From Pedobacter psychrodurus (GTDB lineage Bacteria > Bacteroidota > Bacteroidia > Sphingobacteriales > Sphingobacteriaceae), in assembly GCF_004331735.1 (NCBI RefSeq), contig NZ_SJSO01000027.1, positions 1 to 64,000 of the forward strand: 64,000 nucleotides of DNA, written 5' to 3'. Below are positions 15,346-23,705 of this stretch, one piece after another (within the stretch, counting starts at the first letter, position 1; each line of letters opens with the position of its first letter). The notes below the pieces were generated by a model. The model was not told where the DNA came from. It saw nothing but the letters and a program-made list of their open reading frames with translations, and ran no database searches. Position numbers and translations under genes: made by a program.

Positions 15346-16437
15346 ATGAAGAAGAACATTTTAGTAATACCTGGAGACGGTATTGGACCCGAAGTTACCA
15401 CTTGGGGAAAAGCAGCATTAGAAAAAATTGCCGAAATTTTTGGCCATGAATTTGTGTTCGAAGAAGCTTTAATGGGCCATGCGGCTATTGAAGTTACTGG
15501 TGAGCCTTTGCCAGATGAAACTTTAGAAAAAGCAAGACAAAGTGATGCTATCCTTTTTGGAGCAATTGGTCATGCCAAATATGATAACGACCCTAGTTTA
15601 AAAGTTAGACCAGAACAAGGCCTGCTGAAAATTCGCAAAGAACTGGGTCTTTTTGCTAACCTCCGCCCGATATTACTATTTGATGAACTTCTTCAGGCAT
15701 CGAGCATCAAACCGGAAATTTTAAGAGGAACCGATATTTTGTTCTTCCGTGAATTAACTGGTGATGTATACTTTGGCGAGAAAATACGTTCTGAAGATCG
15801 CAATACCGCTTCAGACCTGATGATATATCACCGTTATGAAGTAGAGCGCATTGCACATAAAGCCTACCAAGCAGCACAGCAACGTAACAAAAGATTATGT
15901 TCAGTAGATAAAGCAAATGTTTTAGAAAGTTCTCGCCTATGGCGCGAAACCGTTCAGGAAATTGCAAAACAATATCCTGACGTAGAAACTGAACATATGT
16001 TTATTGATAATGCTGCCATGCAATTGATCAAAAATCCTAAAAAATTCGACGTTGTTTTAACGGCCAATTTATTTGGAGATATTTTAACAGATGAGGCTTC
16101 ACAAATTGCAGGTTCAATGGGTATGCTGGCTTCTGCATCTGTTGGCGAAAGCACTGGTTTCTTCGAGCCTATCCATGGTTCTGCACACGATATTGCAGGT
16201 AAAGATTTAGCTAATCCATTAGCTTCTATCCTATCGGCAGCATTAATGTTAGAAATTGGATTCGGACTAAAAGAAGAAGCCAAATTATTGGTTGATACCA
16301 TCGACCAGGTATTGAAAGAAGGCTTTAGAACACATGATATTGCCGACCAAAATACAAACCGATTTAAAGTTTTAGGCACAGCTGAAATGGGCAAATTGGT
16401 ACTTAAATTTTTATCCCAAAAATTAATCACTTCCTAA
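15346..16437 (+). CDS. leuB: 3-isopropylmalate dehydrogenase
   Basis: This NAD-dependent beta-decarboxylating dehydrogenase oxidises 3-isopropylmalate to 2-oxoisocaproate in leucine synthesis. KKNILVIPGDGIGPEVTTWG is the N-terminal signature. The substrate Arg residues fall in GLFANLRPI and ELTGDVYFGEK, and NLFGDILTDEASQIAGSMGM is the metal/NAD signature. I start at the ATG at 15346, preceded by GAGGAG at 15334-15339. A GTG 36 bases upstream is in frame but lies in repeat DNA. This gives 363 residues, the usual length. leuA follows 10 bases later, so the two are surely cotranscribed. Confidence 0.96.
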   Translation: MKKNILVIPGDGIGPEVTTWGKAALEKIAEIFGHEFVFEEALMGHAAIEVTGEPLPDETLEKARQSDAILFGAIGHAKYDNDPSLKVRPEQGLLKIRKELGLFANLRPILLFDELLQASSIKPEILRGTDILFFRELTGDVYFGEKIRSEDRNTASDLMIYHRYEVERIAHKAYQAAQQRNKRLCSVDKANVLESSRLWRETVQEIAKQYPDVETEHMFIDNAAMQLIKNPKKFDVVLTANLFGDILTDEASQIAGSMGMLASASVGESTGFFEPIHGSAHDIAGKDLANPLASILSAALMLEIGFGLKEEAKLLVDTIDQVLKEGFRTHDIADQNTNRFKVLGTAEMGKLVLKFLSQKLITS

Positions 16438-16447
16438 ACTTAAGATT

Positions 16448-17608
16448 ATGATTCACGACCCGAACAAAGTTTATATTTTCGACACGACATTGCGTGACGG
16501 TGAGCAGGTTCCAGGCTGCCAGTTAGATACAAACCAAAAAGTAGAAATCGCCAAATCACTTGAGCTTTTAGGCGTTGATGTGATTGAAGCAGGTTTCCCG
16601 GTATCTAGCCCAGGAGATTTTAATAGTGTAATTGAATTATCAAAGGCAGTAACCAACCCAATTATCTGCGCTTTAACCCGTGCAAATAAAAACGATATCG
16701 ATGTTGCTGCTGATGCTTTACGTTATGCAAAAAGGCCACGTATCCACACCGGGATTGGCGCATCAGATTTTCATATTAAACATAAATTTAACAGTACCCG
16801 TGAAGATATTTTAGAACGTGCTGTTGATGCTGTAAAATATGCTAAAAAGTATGTTGAGGATATTGAGTTCTACGCAGAAGATGCCGGCCGTGCCGACATC
16901 GAATTTTTAGCAAAAATGGTTGAAGCTGTTATTGCTGCCGGTGCAACTGTGGTAAACATCCCAGATACCAACGGTTATTGCTTACCAGATCAATACGGTT
17001 CGAAAATCCTTTTCTTAAAAGAAAACGTAAAAAATATCGATAAAGCCATTATCTCTGTGCATTGCCACAACGATTTAGGCTTGGCTACAGCGAATTCTAT
17101 CGCAGGCTTACAAAATGGTGCCCGCCAGGTAGAATGTACCATAAACGGCATCGGAGAGCGTGCAGGCAATACATCTATGGAAGAAGTCGTCATGATTTTG
17201 AAAACACACAAGATTTTAGGCTTAAACACACAGATTGATGCTACCCGTTTCTACGAAATGAGTCACATGGTGCGAAACCAAATGAATATGCCTGTTCAAC
17301 CTAATAAAGCAATTGTTGGTGGAAATGCATTTTCTCATAGCTCGGGTATCCACCAGGATGGTTTCTTAAAAAACCGCGAGAACTACGAAATTATTAAGCC
17401 AGAAGATGTTGGTTTCCCTGATGCAACAATTGTATTAACTGCAAGAAGTGGCCGCCATGCTTTAAAACACCATTTAGACCGTTTAGGCCACAAATTGGAA
17501 AAAGATCATTTGGACATTGTTTACAAACAATTCTTGGTTTTGGCTGATGGTAAACAAGGTATAAACGACCATGACTTAAACCAATTGGTTGCTTTGCATT
17601 TGGCGTAA
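16448..17608 (+). CDS. leuA: 2-isopropylmalate synthase, short form
   Basis: This HMGL-like TIM-barrel enzyme joins acetyl-CoA and 2-oxoisovalerate, the committing step of leucine synthesis. Signatures are YIFDTTLRDGEQVPGCQL, SVHCHNDLGLATANS (metal-binding His) and VECTINGIGERAGNTSMEEV. At 386 residues it lacks the C-terminal LeuA allosteric domain of the 510-570-residue enzymes, where leucine binds. Short homologues can be isopropylmalate, citramalate or homocitrate synthases. Its position 10 bases after leuB, together with an ilvA in the same locus, favours isopropylmalate synthase. If so, transcript attenuation may carry more of the leucine control. Confidence 0.9.
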   Translation: MIHDPNKVYIFDTTLRDGEQVPGCQLDTNQKVEIAKSLELLGVDVIEAGFPVSSPGDFNSVIELSKAVTNPIICALTRANKNDIDVAADALRYAKRPRIHTGIGASDFHIKHKFNSTREDILERAVDAVKYAKKYVEDIEFYAEDAGRADIEFLAKMVEAVIAAGATVVNIPDTNGYCLPDQYGSKILFLKENVKNIDKAIISVHCHNDLGLATANSIAGLQNGARQVECTINGIGERAGNTSMEEVVMILKTHKILGLNTQIDATRFYEMSHMVRNQMNMPVQPNKAIVGGNAFSHSSGIHQDGFLKNRENYEIIKPEDVGFPDATIVLTARSGRHALKHHLDRLGHKLEKDHLDIVYKQFLVLADGKQGINDHDLNQLVALHLA

Positions 17609-17905
17609 AAGCTGAAAGGTTAAAGACTAAAGCTAAAAGCAAGCTGAGAATGCCTTAAAAACTTTGAGAGGGTGTCCCCCTTTGGAGGGGGCAGGGGGAG
17701 GATTTAAGTTTGAAACACAAACCTTGCTCCCTAAACCTGATTGGAATGAGCATGAAGCGCAGCGGAATAAAATGTAAAGCAGGACAGCTGCCTCCGATGG
17801 AATACCGAACCCTGCTTTACAAAAAAATATAAGGAGAATATCAGTCTTGCTACTAGATACTTGATTCTTAGCACACTAAACTATCTCCCTTCTTGATACT
17901 AAATT
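17609..17905. other. Repeat-filled gap between leuA and ilvA
   Basis: It contains AAGCTGAAAGGTTAAAGACT-type repeat (17607-17645), a CCCCCTTTGGAGGGGG palindrome (17675-17690), and a family C mosaic element (17708-17820). No gene was seen. Confidence 0.5.
17708..17820. repeat. Dispersed mosaic repeat, family C
   Basis: It shares AAACCTGATTGGAATGAGCA with the reverse of the 30893-31017 copy, and GATGGAATACCGAACCCTGC with the element at 57309-57432. It lies in the ilvA upstream region. Confidence 0.6.
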
Positions 17906-19156
17906 ATGAATACTACAACACCGAATACATTAGATTTTCAATCTGCATCGCAACGGTTAAAAGGCGTGGTAAAACGCACACCTTTAGAGTTTAACGCCGG
18001 ACTTTCTGCTCATTACAATGCCAATATCTACTTAAAAAGAGAGGATCTACAGATTGTGCGCTCATACAAATTGCGTGGTGCCTATAATAAAATTAGCTCC
18101 TTGCCACAAGATGCATTAATTAATGGTGTAGTTTGCGCAAGTGCTGGTAACCACGCACAAGGTGTAGCATATTCATGTAAAAAACTCGGTATTAAGGGTG
18201 TTATTTTTATGCCAGAAATTACACCGAAACAAAAGGTTAAACAAACCTACATGTTCGGTGGTGACAACGTTGAAGTAATTTTAGTGGGCGATACTTTTGA
18301 TGATTGTTTAAAAGAAGCTTTAGCTTATAGTGCTGAAAAAGCAGCCACTTTTATCCCACCTTTCGATGACGAAAAAGTAATTGAAGGCCAGGCAACGGTT
18401 GGTGTAGAAATTTACGAAGATCTACCTGATTTGGATATGATCGTAATGCCTGTAGGAGGTGGCGGTTTGGCATCGGGCGTGAGTGCTTACATGAAAACCG
18501 TTAAACCAGAGGTAAAATTGGTAGGTGTTGAACCGCTGGGTGCACCATCAATGGTTACCGCTATGGAATATGGCGGCCCCTTTACCTTAGAAGAGATAGA
18601 CCGTTTTGTGGATGGTGCAGCTGTAAAAAGAATAGGCCATATTACTTACGAGTATTGTAAGGAGCTTCTAGATCAGATGCATTTAATCCCTGAAGGAAAA
18701 ATCTGTACGACTATTTTAAAACTGTATAACGAAGATGCTATTGTGGTTGAACCTGCCGGAGCACTCTCTGTTGCTGCGTTAGATCAACTGAAAGACCAGA
18801 TTGCCGGTAAAACTGTAGTTTGTATTGTAAGCGGTGGAAATAACGATATTGAGCGCATGCAGGAGATTAAAGAGAAATCTTTACTTTTCGAAGGCTTGAA
18901 ACATTATTTCATTGTACGTTTCCCACAAAGACCAGGTGCATTAAAATTATTTGTAAATGAAGTTTTGGGCCCACAGGATGATATTACCCGTTTCGAGTTT
19001 ATTAAAAAAACGAATAAAGAAAATGGCCCTGCATTGGTTGGTATAGAACTTTCTAATAAAAACGACTATGCAAGTTTATTGCAGCGCATGAAAGATTTTA
19101 AATTCGAGATTATCGAACTGAACCAAGATCAAACTTTGTTTGAATATTTAGTTTAA
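17906..19156 (+). CDS. ilvA: Threonine dehydratase (deaminase), biosynthetic type
   Basis: This fold-type II PLP enzyme makes 2-oxobutyrate from threonine, the entry to isoleucine. The Schiff-base lysine is K56 in IVRSYKLRGAYNK, the PLP phosphate loop is VGGGGLASG, and SAGNHAQGVAYSC is the Asn motif. Residues about 335-416 form a single C-terminal ACT-like domain (HYFIVRFPQRPGALKLFVNE), whereas E. coli IlvA (514 aa) has two. This 416-residue form is known in other bacteria. It completes the route to Ile in this locus, just after leuA. Confidence 0.95.
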   Translation: MNTTTPNTLDFQSASQRLKGVVKRTPLEFNAGLSAHYNANIYLKREDLQIVRSYKLRGAYNKISSLPQDALINGVVCASAGNHAQGVAYSCKKLGIKGVIFMPEITPKQKVKQTYMFGGDNVEVILVGDTFDDCLKEALAYSAEKAATFIPPFDDEKVIEGQATVGVEIYEDLPDLDMIVMPVGGGGLASGVSAYMKTVKPEVKLVGVEPLGAPSMVTAMEYGGPFTLEEIDRFVDGAAVKRIGHITYEYCKELLDQMHLIPEGKICTTILKLYNEDAIVVEPAGALSVAALDQLKDQIAGKTVVCIVSGGNNDIERMQEIKEKSLLFEGLKHYFIVRFPQRPGALKLFVNEVLGPQDDITRFEFIKKTNKENGPALVGIELSNKNDYASLLQRMKDFKFEIIELNQDQTLFEYLV

Positions 19157-19195
19157 GGATATTTAACCGCAAAGCACACAAGGTTCTAATACAAT

Positions 19196-19261
19196 CGTCA
19201 TGCTGAATTTATTTCAGCATCTTTCTAGTATAGAAGACCCTGAACTAAATTCAGGGTGACG
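19196..19261. repeat. Palindromic repeat, family A (compound)
   Basis: It begins CGTCATGCTGAATTTATTTC, contains TGAA..TTCAGCA and ends CTGAACTAAATTCAGGGTGACG-like DNA. Two hairpins lie side by side, ending 15 bases before the cupin start. Confidence 0.75.
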
Positions 19262-19276
19262 CAAAAAATAAAAAAA

Positions 19277-19627
19277 ATGAATTTCAAAGAGTTAACCAAC
19301 AAAGCACTAATTTCTGATAGCGATATCGATTGGGAAGATTTAGGAGGAGGCGTTAAACGCAAAATTATGGCTTACGATGATCAGCTGATGCTGGTTAAGG
19401 TAGACTTTGAAAAAGATGCCATTGGTACCATTCACAATCATCCTCATTTGCAAATGAGTTATGTAGCAAAAGGAAGTTTTGAGGTTAGCATGGGCGATGA
19501 TAAGAAGATACTAAATGAGGGCGACGTTTTCTTTGCCCCATCAAATGTATTCCATAGTGTACTTTGTTTAGAAGCTGGATTATTGGTTGATGTTTTTAAT
19601 CCGCACAGAGAAGATTTTTTGAAATAA
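19277..19627 (+). CDS. Small cupin-domain protein
   Basis: This 116-residue protein has a single cupin_2 barrel. Metal ligands are suggested by the motif IGTIHNHPHLQMSYVAKGSF (His-x-His-x-His, then Glu near the end of the strand) and by FFAPSNVFHSVLCLE for motif 2. Such proteins bind a metal and often act as small-molecule sensors or isomerases; the substrate is unknown. I start at the ATG at 19277. An in-frame GTG at 19256 lies within the palindromic repeat and would add only repeat-encoded residues. It is the last gene of the + strand block and converges on the DUF4230 gene. Confidence 0.83.
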   Translation: MNFKELTNKALISDSDIDWEDLGGGVKRKIMAYDDQLMLVKVDFEKDAIGTIHNHPHLQMSYVAKGSFEVSMGDDKKILNEGDVFFAPSNVFHSVLCLEAGLLVDVFNPHREDFLK

Positions 19628-19637
19628 AACCGATGGA

Positions 19638-19723
19638 CGTCATTTCGAGCGGAGTGCAACGCAGTCGAGAAATCTATCTCGAGGAAGATCTCTCCGCTCC
19701 ACTGCGTTCCGGTCGAGATGACG
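19638..19723. repeat. Palindromic repeat, family A
   Basis: Outer arms are CGTCATTTCGAGCGGAGTGC against GTTCCGGTCGAGATGACG, with an inner GAAATCTATCTCGAGGAAGATCT-like hairpin. It sits between the convergent cupin and DUF4230 genes and may act as a bidirectional terminator. Confidence 0.75.
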
Positions 19724-19775
19724 ACACTATGTGACGATCGCTTAACCTTACGCCCAAAACCTTTCACCTTTAGCC

Positions 19776-20336
19776 CTATTCAAAAGTAAATTTCACATTC
19801 TTATAGCCCAATCCTTCAATAATCGGTTTAAGTACCGTCGTAGCATTGGTTTTGGTTTGCGTTAAAATGGTTGATTTTTTAACTTCAGCAGTAATTTGCC
19901 TTTCAGCTGCTTTATACGCTTCATCTACCAAATCAGCCTCGCGGAAGAAAGCCATCTTCGTATCGTAAACACGAGAGTTTTTATGGTCGATTTTTACATA
20001 ACATATTTCAGGCTGTGGCAAATTTACTACAGCGGTATCCGCATCAATATCAATATCTTCGCGGGTAATTTTAGTTAAGTCGATACAGCCTACTGCTTCG
20101 GCTTTAACAATCAATAAAACGCTGGCTTCGGGCAAAAAATCTGTTTTGTTTTTGTGTTCCAAAACATCACTGATCTGATATCTCACCAGCTCTAACTTCC
20201 CAATTGCTTCAATTTTCTCTACCAGAAGCTGATGTTTGCTTTCTACAGTGGTATTGATGCTAAATTTTTTGGAGATAAACAAATACCCTGCAACGATTAA
20301 AATTAACCAGGGTAAGAGGCGAAAAAAGAGCTTCAT
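19776..20336 (-). CDS. DUF4230 protein, membrane-anchored
   Basis: This protein of 186 residues from the start I chose (ATG at 20336) begins MKLFFRLLPWLILIVAGYLF. That is a single N-terminal membrane anchor or uncleaved signal, followed by a soluble domain outside the cytoplasm. The rest matches DUF4230: LELVRYQISDVLEHKN, then an acidic DIDIDADTAVVNLPQPEIC strand and a C-terminal KAAERQITAEVKKS helix. The function is unknown; family members are common in Bacteroidota and Firmicutes. An upstream in-frame ATG at 20384 would put 16 polar residues ahead of the anchor, which is less likely. Confidence 0.8.
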   Translation of the reverse strand: MKLFFRLLPWLILIVAGYLFISKKFSINTTVESKHQLLVEKIEAIGKLELVRYQISDVLEHKNKTDFLPEASVLLIVKAEAVGCIDLTKITREDIDIDADTAVVNLPQPEICYVKIDHKNSRVYDTKMAFFREADLVDEAYKAAERQITAEVKKSTILTQTKTNATTVLKPIIEGLGYKNVKFTFE

Positions 20337-20470
20337 AATTAAAAAAAATAGGTTACTAATATTTGTGTATTTAATGTGTTGCACAATAATTAATCCATAA
20401 ATCTTTAATTATATTTTTTTGGCAGCAGATTTGTAATACCAATATCACACACAAATAAAAACTAATCACA

Positions 20471-20881
20471 ATGAAAAAACTTACCATCTTAATGCTTTGC
20501 ATTGCTACGCTAGGCCTAGCTTCCTGCAAAAAAGAAACACTTGTTCAACAAAACAATACAATTTTAACCGTAGTTAGAGACATTTCTACTAATGCCTGGG
20601 CATTAAGTAGCGATGGAAAAACATTTTCTGCGAATATTGCCGTTCCAGAAATAGATCAATTCCACCTTGATAATGAAGGAACTTTGGTTTACATTTCTTA
20701 CAATAGTGGCGCAAGTTATATAGCACTACCGTTTGTTTATAATGTAGATGCCTATAGCTTCGAGGTATACAAAGGTGGTGTGTCTATCGACGTGCAAAGC
20801 TCAGATTATCAGGCAACAACTCCAATAAAACCTACATCAACAGTAAGGGTAAAAATAGTTCTTGTTGGAAACGATTTATAA
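20471..20881 (+). CDS. Small secreted lipoprotein of unknown function
   Basis: This 136-residue protein starts with a type II signal peptide, MKKLTILMLCIATLGLASCK. The lipobox gives Cys19 as the lipidated residue, and K20-K21 follow. The mature part is short, beta-rich and polar (SDGKTFSANIAVPEIDQFHL, later YNSGASYIALPF), resembling small Bacteroidota extracellular proteins without a named domain. It is divergent from the DUF4230 gene. Its terminator lies inside the 3' end of the opposing ABC gene. I do not recognise the family. Confidence 0.78.
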   Translation: MKKLTILMLCIATLGLASCKKETLVQQNNTILTVVRDISTNAWALSSDGKTFSANIAVPEIDQFHLDNEGTLVYISYNSGASYIALPFVYNVDAYSFEVYKGGVSIDVQSSDYQATTPIKPTSTVRVKIVLVGNDL

Positions 20882-20888
20882 CTATTAT

Positions 20889-21881
20889 TTAAAACTCCAA
20901 AAAACGACTGATGTTCAATTGAACATGGTCGTTTTTTTTATGCTCTCCCCTGTTCAGCTGCAAGGCACGGATGCTAACACCATTTCTTTCTAAAAGCAGT
21001 TCATCATAAAAACCTTTGTAATACACATCTTTTACTTCAAAACGTCTGCTGCTCCAGCTATTGCTTATTTCGGCCCACTCGGGATAAAATACAACCGAAT
21101 CTTTTTCCGTTTTTAAACCAATTTTTTCAGCATCAGCTCTCGATAAAACCACAGCATTACCTAAAATCTGAGCGGTATAAATATGCGCTGGATGCTGATA
21201 AATTTCTGAAGGTTTTCCGGTTTGTAACAGTTCTCCATTTTTCAGAATAAGTAACTGGTCGGCCAGAAATAAGCCATCGGCAGGATCATGGGAGACTAAA
21301 ATTACGGTAACACCGGTTTCTGAGGCTACACGTTTGATATCTGCGCGTAGCTGGTTTTTAAGTAAGGCATCAACCTGGCTAAAAGGTTCGTCTAAAAGTA
21401 AAACCTGTGTATCGGCAACCATTGCTTTTGCTATGGCTACGCGCTGCTGCTCTCCCCCGCTCAATTCAATAATTTTTTTATTTTGAAGTGGTAAAATCCG
21501 AAGATGCTCCATAATCTGAAGCGTTTTTTCAGCTTTGGTTTTAAGGTCGGTGTTCGATAACTGTGAGGCAATATTATCGTAAACCTTGGCATAAATGTTT
21601 AATGAAAAATCCTGCGTAACCATTTTCATCTGTTTATGCCCAGGGATCAATTGTTCATCGGGTCCCTTAACCCTTTTATCTTCGAAAAAGATTTCACCTT
21701 CATCGGTTTTTAACAACCCGTAAATAGATTTCAGTAAGGTCGATTTTCCGCTTCCGCTTTCGCCAATAATGGCTACTACATCGCCCCTTTTAATTTCGAA
21801 ACTTACATTTTTAATTCCACCGGCCTGTTCTGCCTGGTATTGCTTGGTTAAATTTTTAACGCTGATTATGGTATTGCTCAC
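20889..21881 (-). CDS. ABC transporter ATP-binding protein (FbpC/PotA-like)
   Basis: This 330-residue ATPase has Walker A GESGSGKSTLL (about residues 37-47), signature LSGGEQQRVAIAKA, Walker B VLLLDEPFSQVD and the switch His in ILVSHDPAD. The C-terminal hundred residues (about 235-330) resemble a TOBE-type regulatory domain. This suggests an importer of the polyamine, iron or molybdate class. No permease or binding protein is adjacent, so partner and substrate are unknown. The 3' end overlaps the terminator used by the convergent lipoprotein gene. Confidence 0.85.
   Translation of the reverse strand: MSNTIISVKNLTKQYQAEQAGGIKNVSFEIKRGDVVAIIGESGSGKSTLLKSIYGLLKTDEGEIFFEDKRVKGPDEQLIPGHKQMKMVTQDFSLNIYAKVYDNIASQLSNTDLKTKAEKTLQIMEHLRILPLQNKKIIELSGGEQQRVAIAKAMVADTQVLLLDEPFSQVDALLKNQLRADIKRVASETGVTVILVSHDPADGLFLADQLLILKNGELLQTGKPSEIYQHPAHIYTAQILGNAVVLSRADAEKIGLKTEKDSVVFYPEWAEISNSWSSRRFEVKDVYYKGFYDELLLERNGVSIRALQLNRGEHKKNDHVQLNISRFLEF
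20899..20938 (+). terminator. Terminator embedded in the ABC gene 3' end
   Basis: AAAAAACGAC (20899-20908) pairs with GTCGTTTTTT (20928-20937) around an inner ATGTTCAATTGAACAT palindrome. It ends the lipoprotein transcript and, being symmetrical, could also act on the minus strand. It codes for the end of the ABC protein. Confidence 0.8.
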
Positions 21882-21943
21882 ACGGTAAAGATAATGAATA
21901 AGCTTAAAGTGTAAAGACTAAAGCTTAAAGCAAAAAACTGCAC

Positions 21944-21980
21944 ACAAAAAATCCTGTCTCGCCTAACCGAAACAGGATCT
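21944..21980 (-). terminator. Terminator of the 22050-22847 gene
   Basis: ATCCTGT (21951-21957) and ACAGGAT (21972-21978) form a stem. Read on the minus strand it is followed by TTTTTT. It ends the outer-membrane protein/sigma transcript. Confidence 0.65.
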
Positions 21981-22049
21981 GTTTTATTTGTGTATTGACA
22001 CCCTATCTTTCAGGAGGGTTTTATCAGTCCCCTTTAAGGAGTTTAGGGG

Positions 22050-22847
22050 TTAATTTAATCCGAAAGTAACCCCGAAACTCATATTCTTTAAGCCAGCTTG
22101 CTGAGCGGTAGTAAACATATCGTTAAAGTAATATTTGGTAAACAAACCTATACCACCATAGCCAAATCTAATTGTTCCGCCGTAACGAACCGATTGAAAG
22201 TGGTAGCTGTCATATTGTTTTTCTTTACCACGCTCTTCGCTTACCTGTTTAATTTTTCCATTTAGTAAAAAACTAACTTCTGGACCTAAAACCAAATAAA
22301 ATCTTTTGCTGTTATGGTTTTCTTTAGTTCGGAATTCGAAATTTAAGGGAATGTGCACATAGCTACTAGAGAAACGGTTTTTAGAGAAATGTACAGGCGC
22401 TTGATCGGTATATACAAATTCGTTTGAATTTTTAGCAATGGTAATATCTTTTCGTAAACGGATTAATGTCCAGTCGAATCCACCTGCCACATAAACTTTA
22501 AAATTAGAATTAAAACGATAGCCAAACTGTAAAACATCAAAAGAAAATGTACTGGTTTTACCACCTTTATAATCTAAGAACTCGTTGTTAGGAGATAAAT
22601 TGAAACTGCCATTATCAATTAACCTCGAGAAACCCCAATCAACCCTGGTAAAAGTAATTCCACCTACAAATCGACCTTTTTTAGAATCTATTTTAGTACT
22701 ATCTTTTTCATCTCTGGTAATGCTAACAATACCATAGTTCAAATCTTTCCTATTTTTCTTTGTACTATCTTGTTGAGCAAAAGCTCCTGGAGCCATAACA
22801 CCGGCAAGCCCGCTTACCAAAAGTGTTGTATAAATTAGACGTTTCAT
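22050..22847 (-). CDS. Outer-membrane beta-barrel protein
   Basis: This 265-residue protein has a Sec signal peptide (MKRLIYTTLLVSGLAGVMAP, cleavage near GAFAQ-Q). The mature part has alternating hydrophobic/polar strands and many aromatic girdle residues (FGYRFNSNFKVYVAGGFDW, YGGTIRFGYGGIGLFTKYYF). It ends MSFGVTFGLN, and a terminal aromatic or hydrophobic strand is the BamA sorting pattern, though here the last residue is Asn. It lies directly downstream of the sigma/anti-sigma pair on the same strand, so it may be under the same control. It is a general porin-like or PorT-like barrel with no specific function assigned. Confidence 0.75.
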   Translation of the reverse strand: MKRLIYTTLLVSGLAGVMAPGAFAQQDSTKKNRKDLNYGIVSITRDEKDSTKIDSKKGRFVGGITFTRVDWGFSRLIDNGSFNLSPNNEFLDYKGGKTSTFSFDVLQFGYRFNSNFKVYVAGGFDWTLIRLRKDITIAKNSNEFVYTDQAPVHFSKNRFSSSYVHIPLNFEFRTKENHNSKRFYLVLGPEVSFLLNGKIKQVSEERGKEKQYDSYHFQSVRYGGTIRFGYGGIGLFTKYYFNDMFTTAQQAGLKNMSFGVTFGLN

Positions 22848-22943
22848 ATATGTGTGTTTGTTATGTTGAATGAGTGAATTATTGAATGAGAGAATGCTGT
22901 GATACCTAAATCCTAAAATCTGTAAATTCTGATCAATCCTAGC

Positions 22944-23705
22944 TTATTTTTTATTCCGTTTCCCTATTTTAAATGGACCGATATTGATTGATGCCAAAGA
23001 AGAATCATCATCATCAGTACGGAACTGAATTAATTTATCTTTTCTTTTATCCATCTTGTTTACAATCAGGTTTACCACATCGCCAACATTACGGATGCCT
23101 TTATTACTTTGTTCGTTTTCATTAACAGCATCGTCCGTTTTAACTGTTGTTGGATTGGCTGCAATTGCAATATCTACTTTAGGCTGCTCAAGAATTGCCG
23201 CTTCAATTTGTGCTTTAATATCACGTTTAAGATCTTCAACCTGAGCAATCATTGTTTCTTGCTTTAGCATTTCAGGGCCTGTAACTATGCGCGGTTGCTC
23301 CACAGAATGTTTAAAGCCTTGTTTTACCTTTGTTTTAGCAATAGTACTTACCGCTTTAGGTTGAACTGGCAAAACTGGTGCAATATTTTCAACTGGCTCA
23401 ACAAGCTTTGTTGCAGAATCTTTAACAATCGGATATTGCACTGCTGGTTTAGTTTTTTCAATTGTGGTACTGGCTAATTGCTTGCCTGCATTAGTGGTAT
23501 CCTGTTGTTGATAAACGAAAATTCCGATGGTAGCAATCAATAACACCGCTGCTGCCGATAACCAATAAATAGGTATGATCCTTTTTTTCTTAGGCGTTAT
23601 TTCGCTTTCAATATTGCTCCATAAATCCCTCGAAGGTGCTACTTCTGCATCAGCAAAAGCATCCTTAAATAACTGATCAAAATCCTTATCCCGTATAGGT
23701 TGCAT
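22944..23705 (-). CDS. Probable anti-sigma factor-like membrane protein
   Basis: This 253-residue protein has a cytoplasmic N-terminus (QPIRDKDFDQLFKDAFADAE, then PSRDLWSNIESEI), one transmembrane segment at about residues 45-64 (WLSAAAVLLIATIGIFVYQQ) and a long polar periplasmic part rich in Pro, Lys and Thr. The layout fits Bacteroidota anti-sigma or sigma-associated proteins, although no zinc-binding anti-sigma motif is visible. The start codon ATG at 23705 overlaps the end of the sigma gene by 20 bases, implying translational coupling. An in-frame TTG two codons earlier is possible. Function is inferred mostly from context. Confidence 0.7.
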   Translation of the reverse strand: MQPIRDKDFDQLFKDAFADAEVAPSRDLWSNIESEITPKKKRIIPIYWLSAAAVLLIATIGIFVYQQQDTTNAGKQLASTTIEKTKPAVQYPIVKDSATKLVEPVENIAPVLPVQPKAVSTIAKTKVKQGFKHSVEQPRIVTGPEMLKQETMIAQVEDLKRDIKAQIEAAILEQPKVDIAIAANPTTVKTDDAVNENEQSNKGIRNVGDVVNLIVNKMDKRKDKLIQFRTDDDDSSLASINIGPFKIGKRNKK

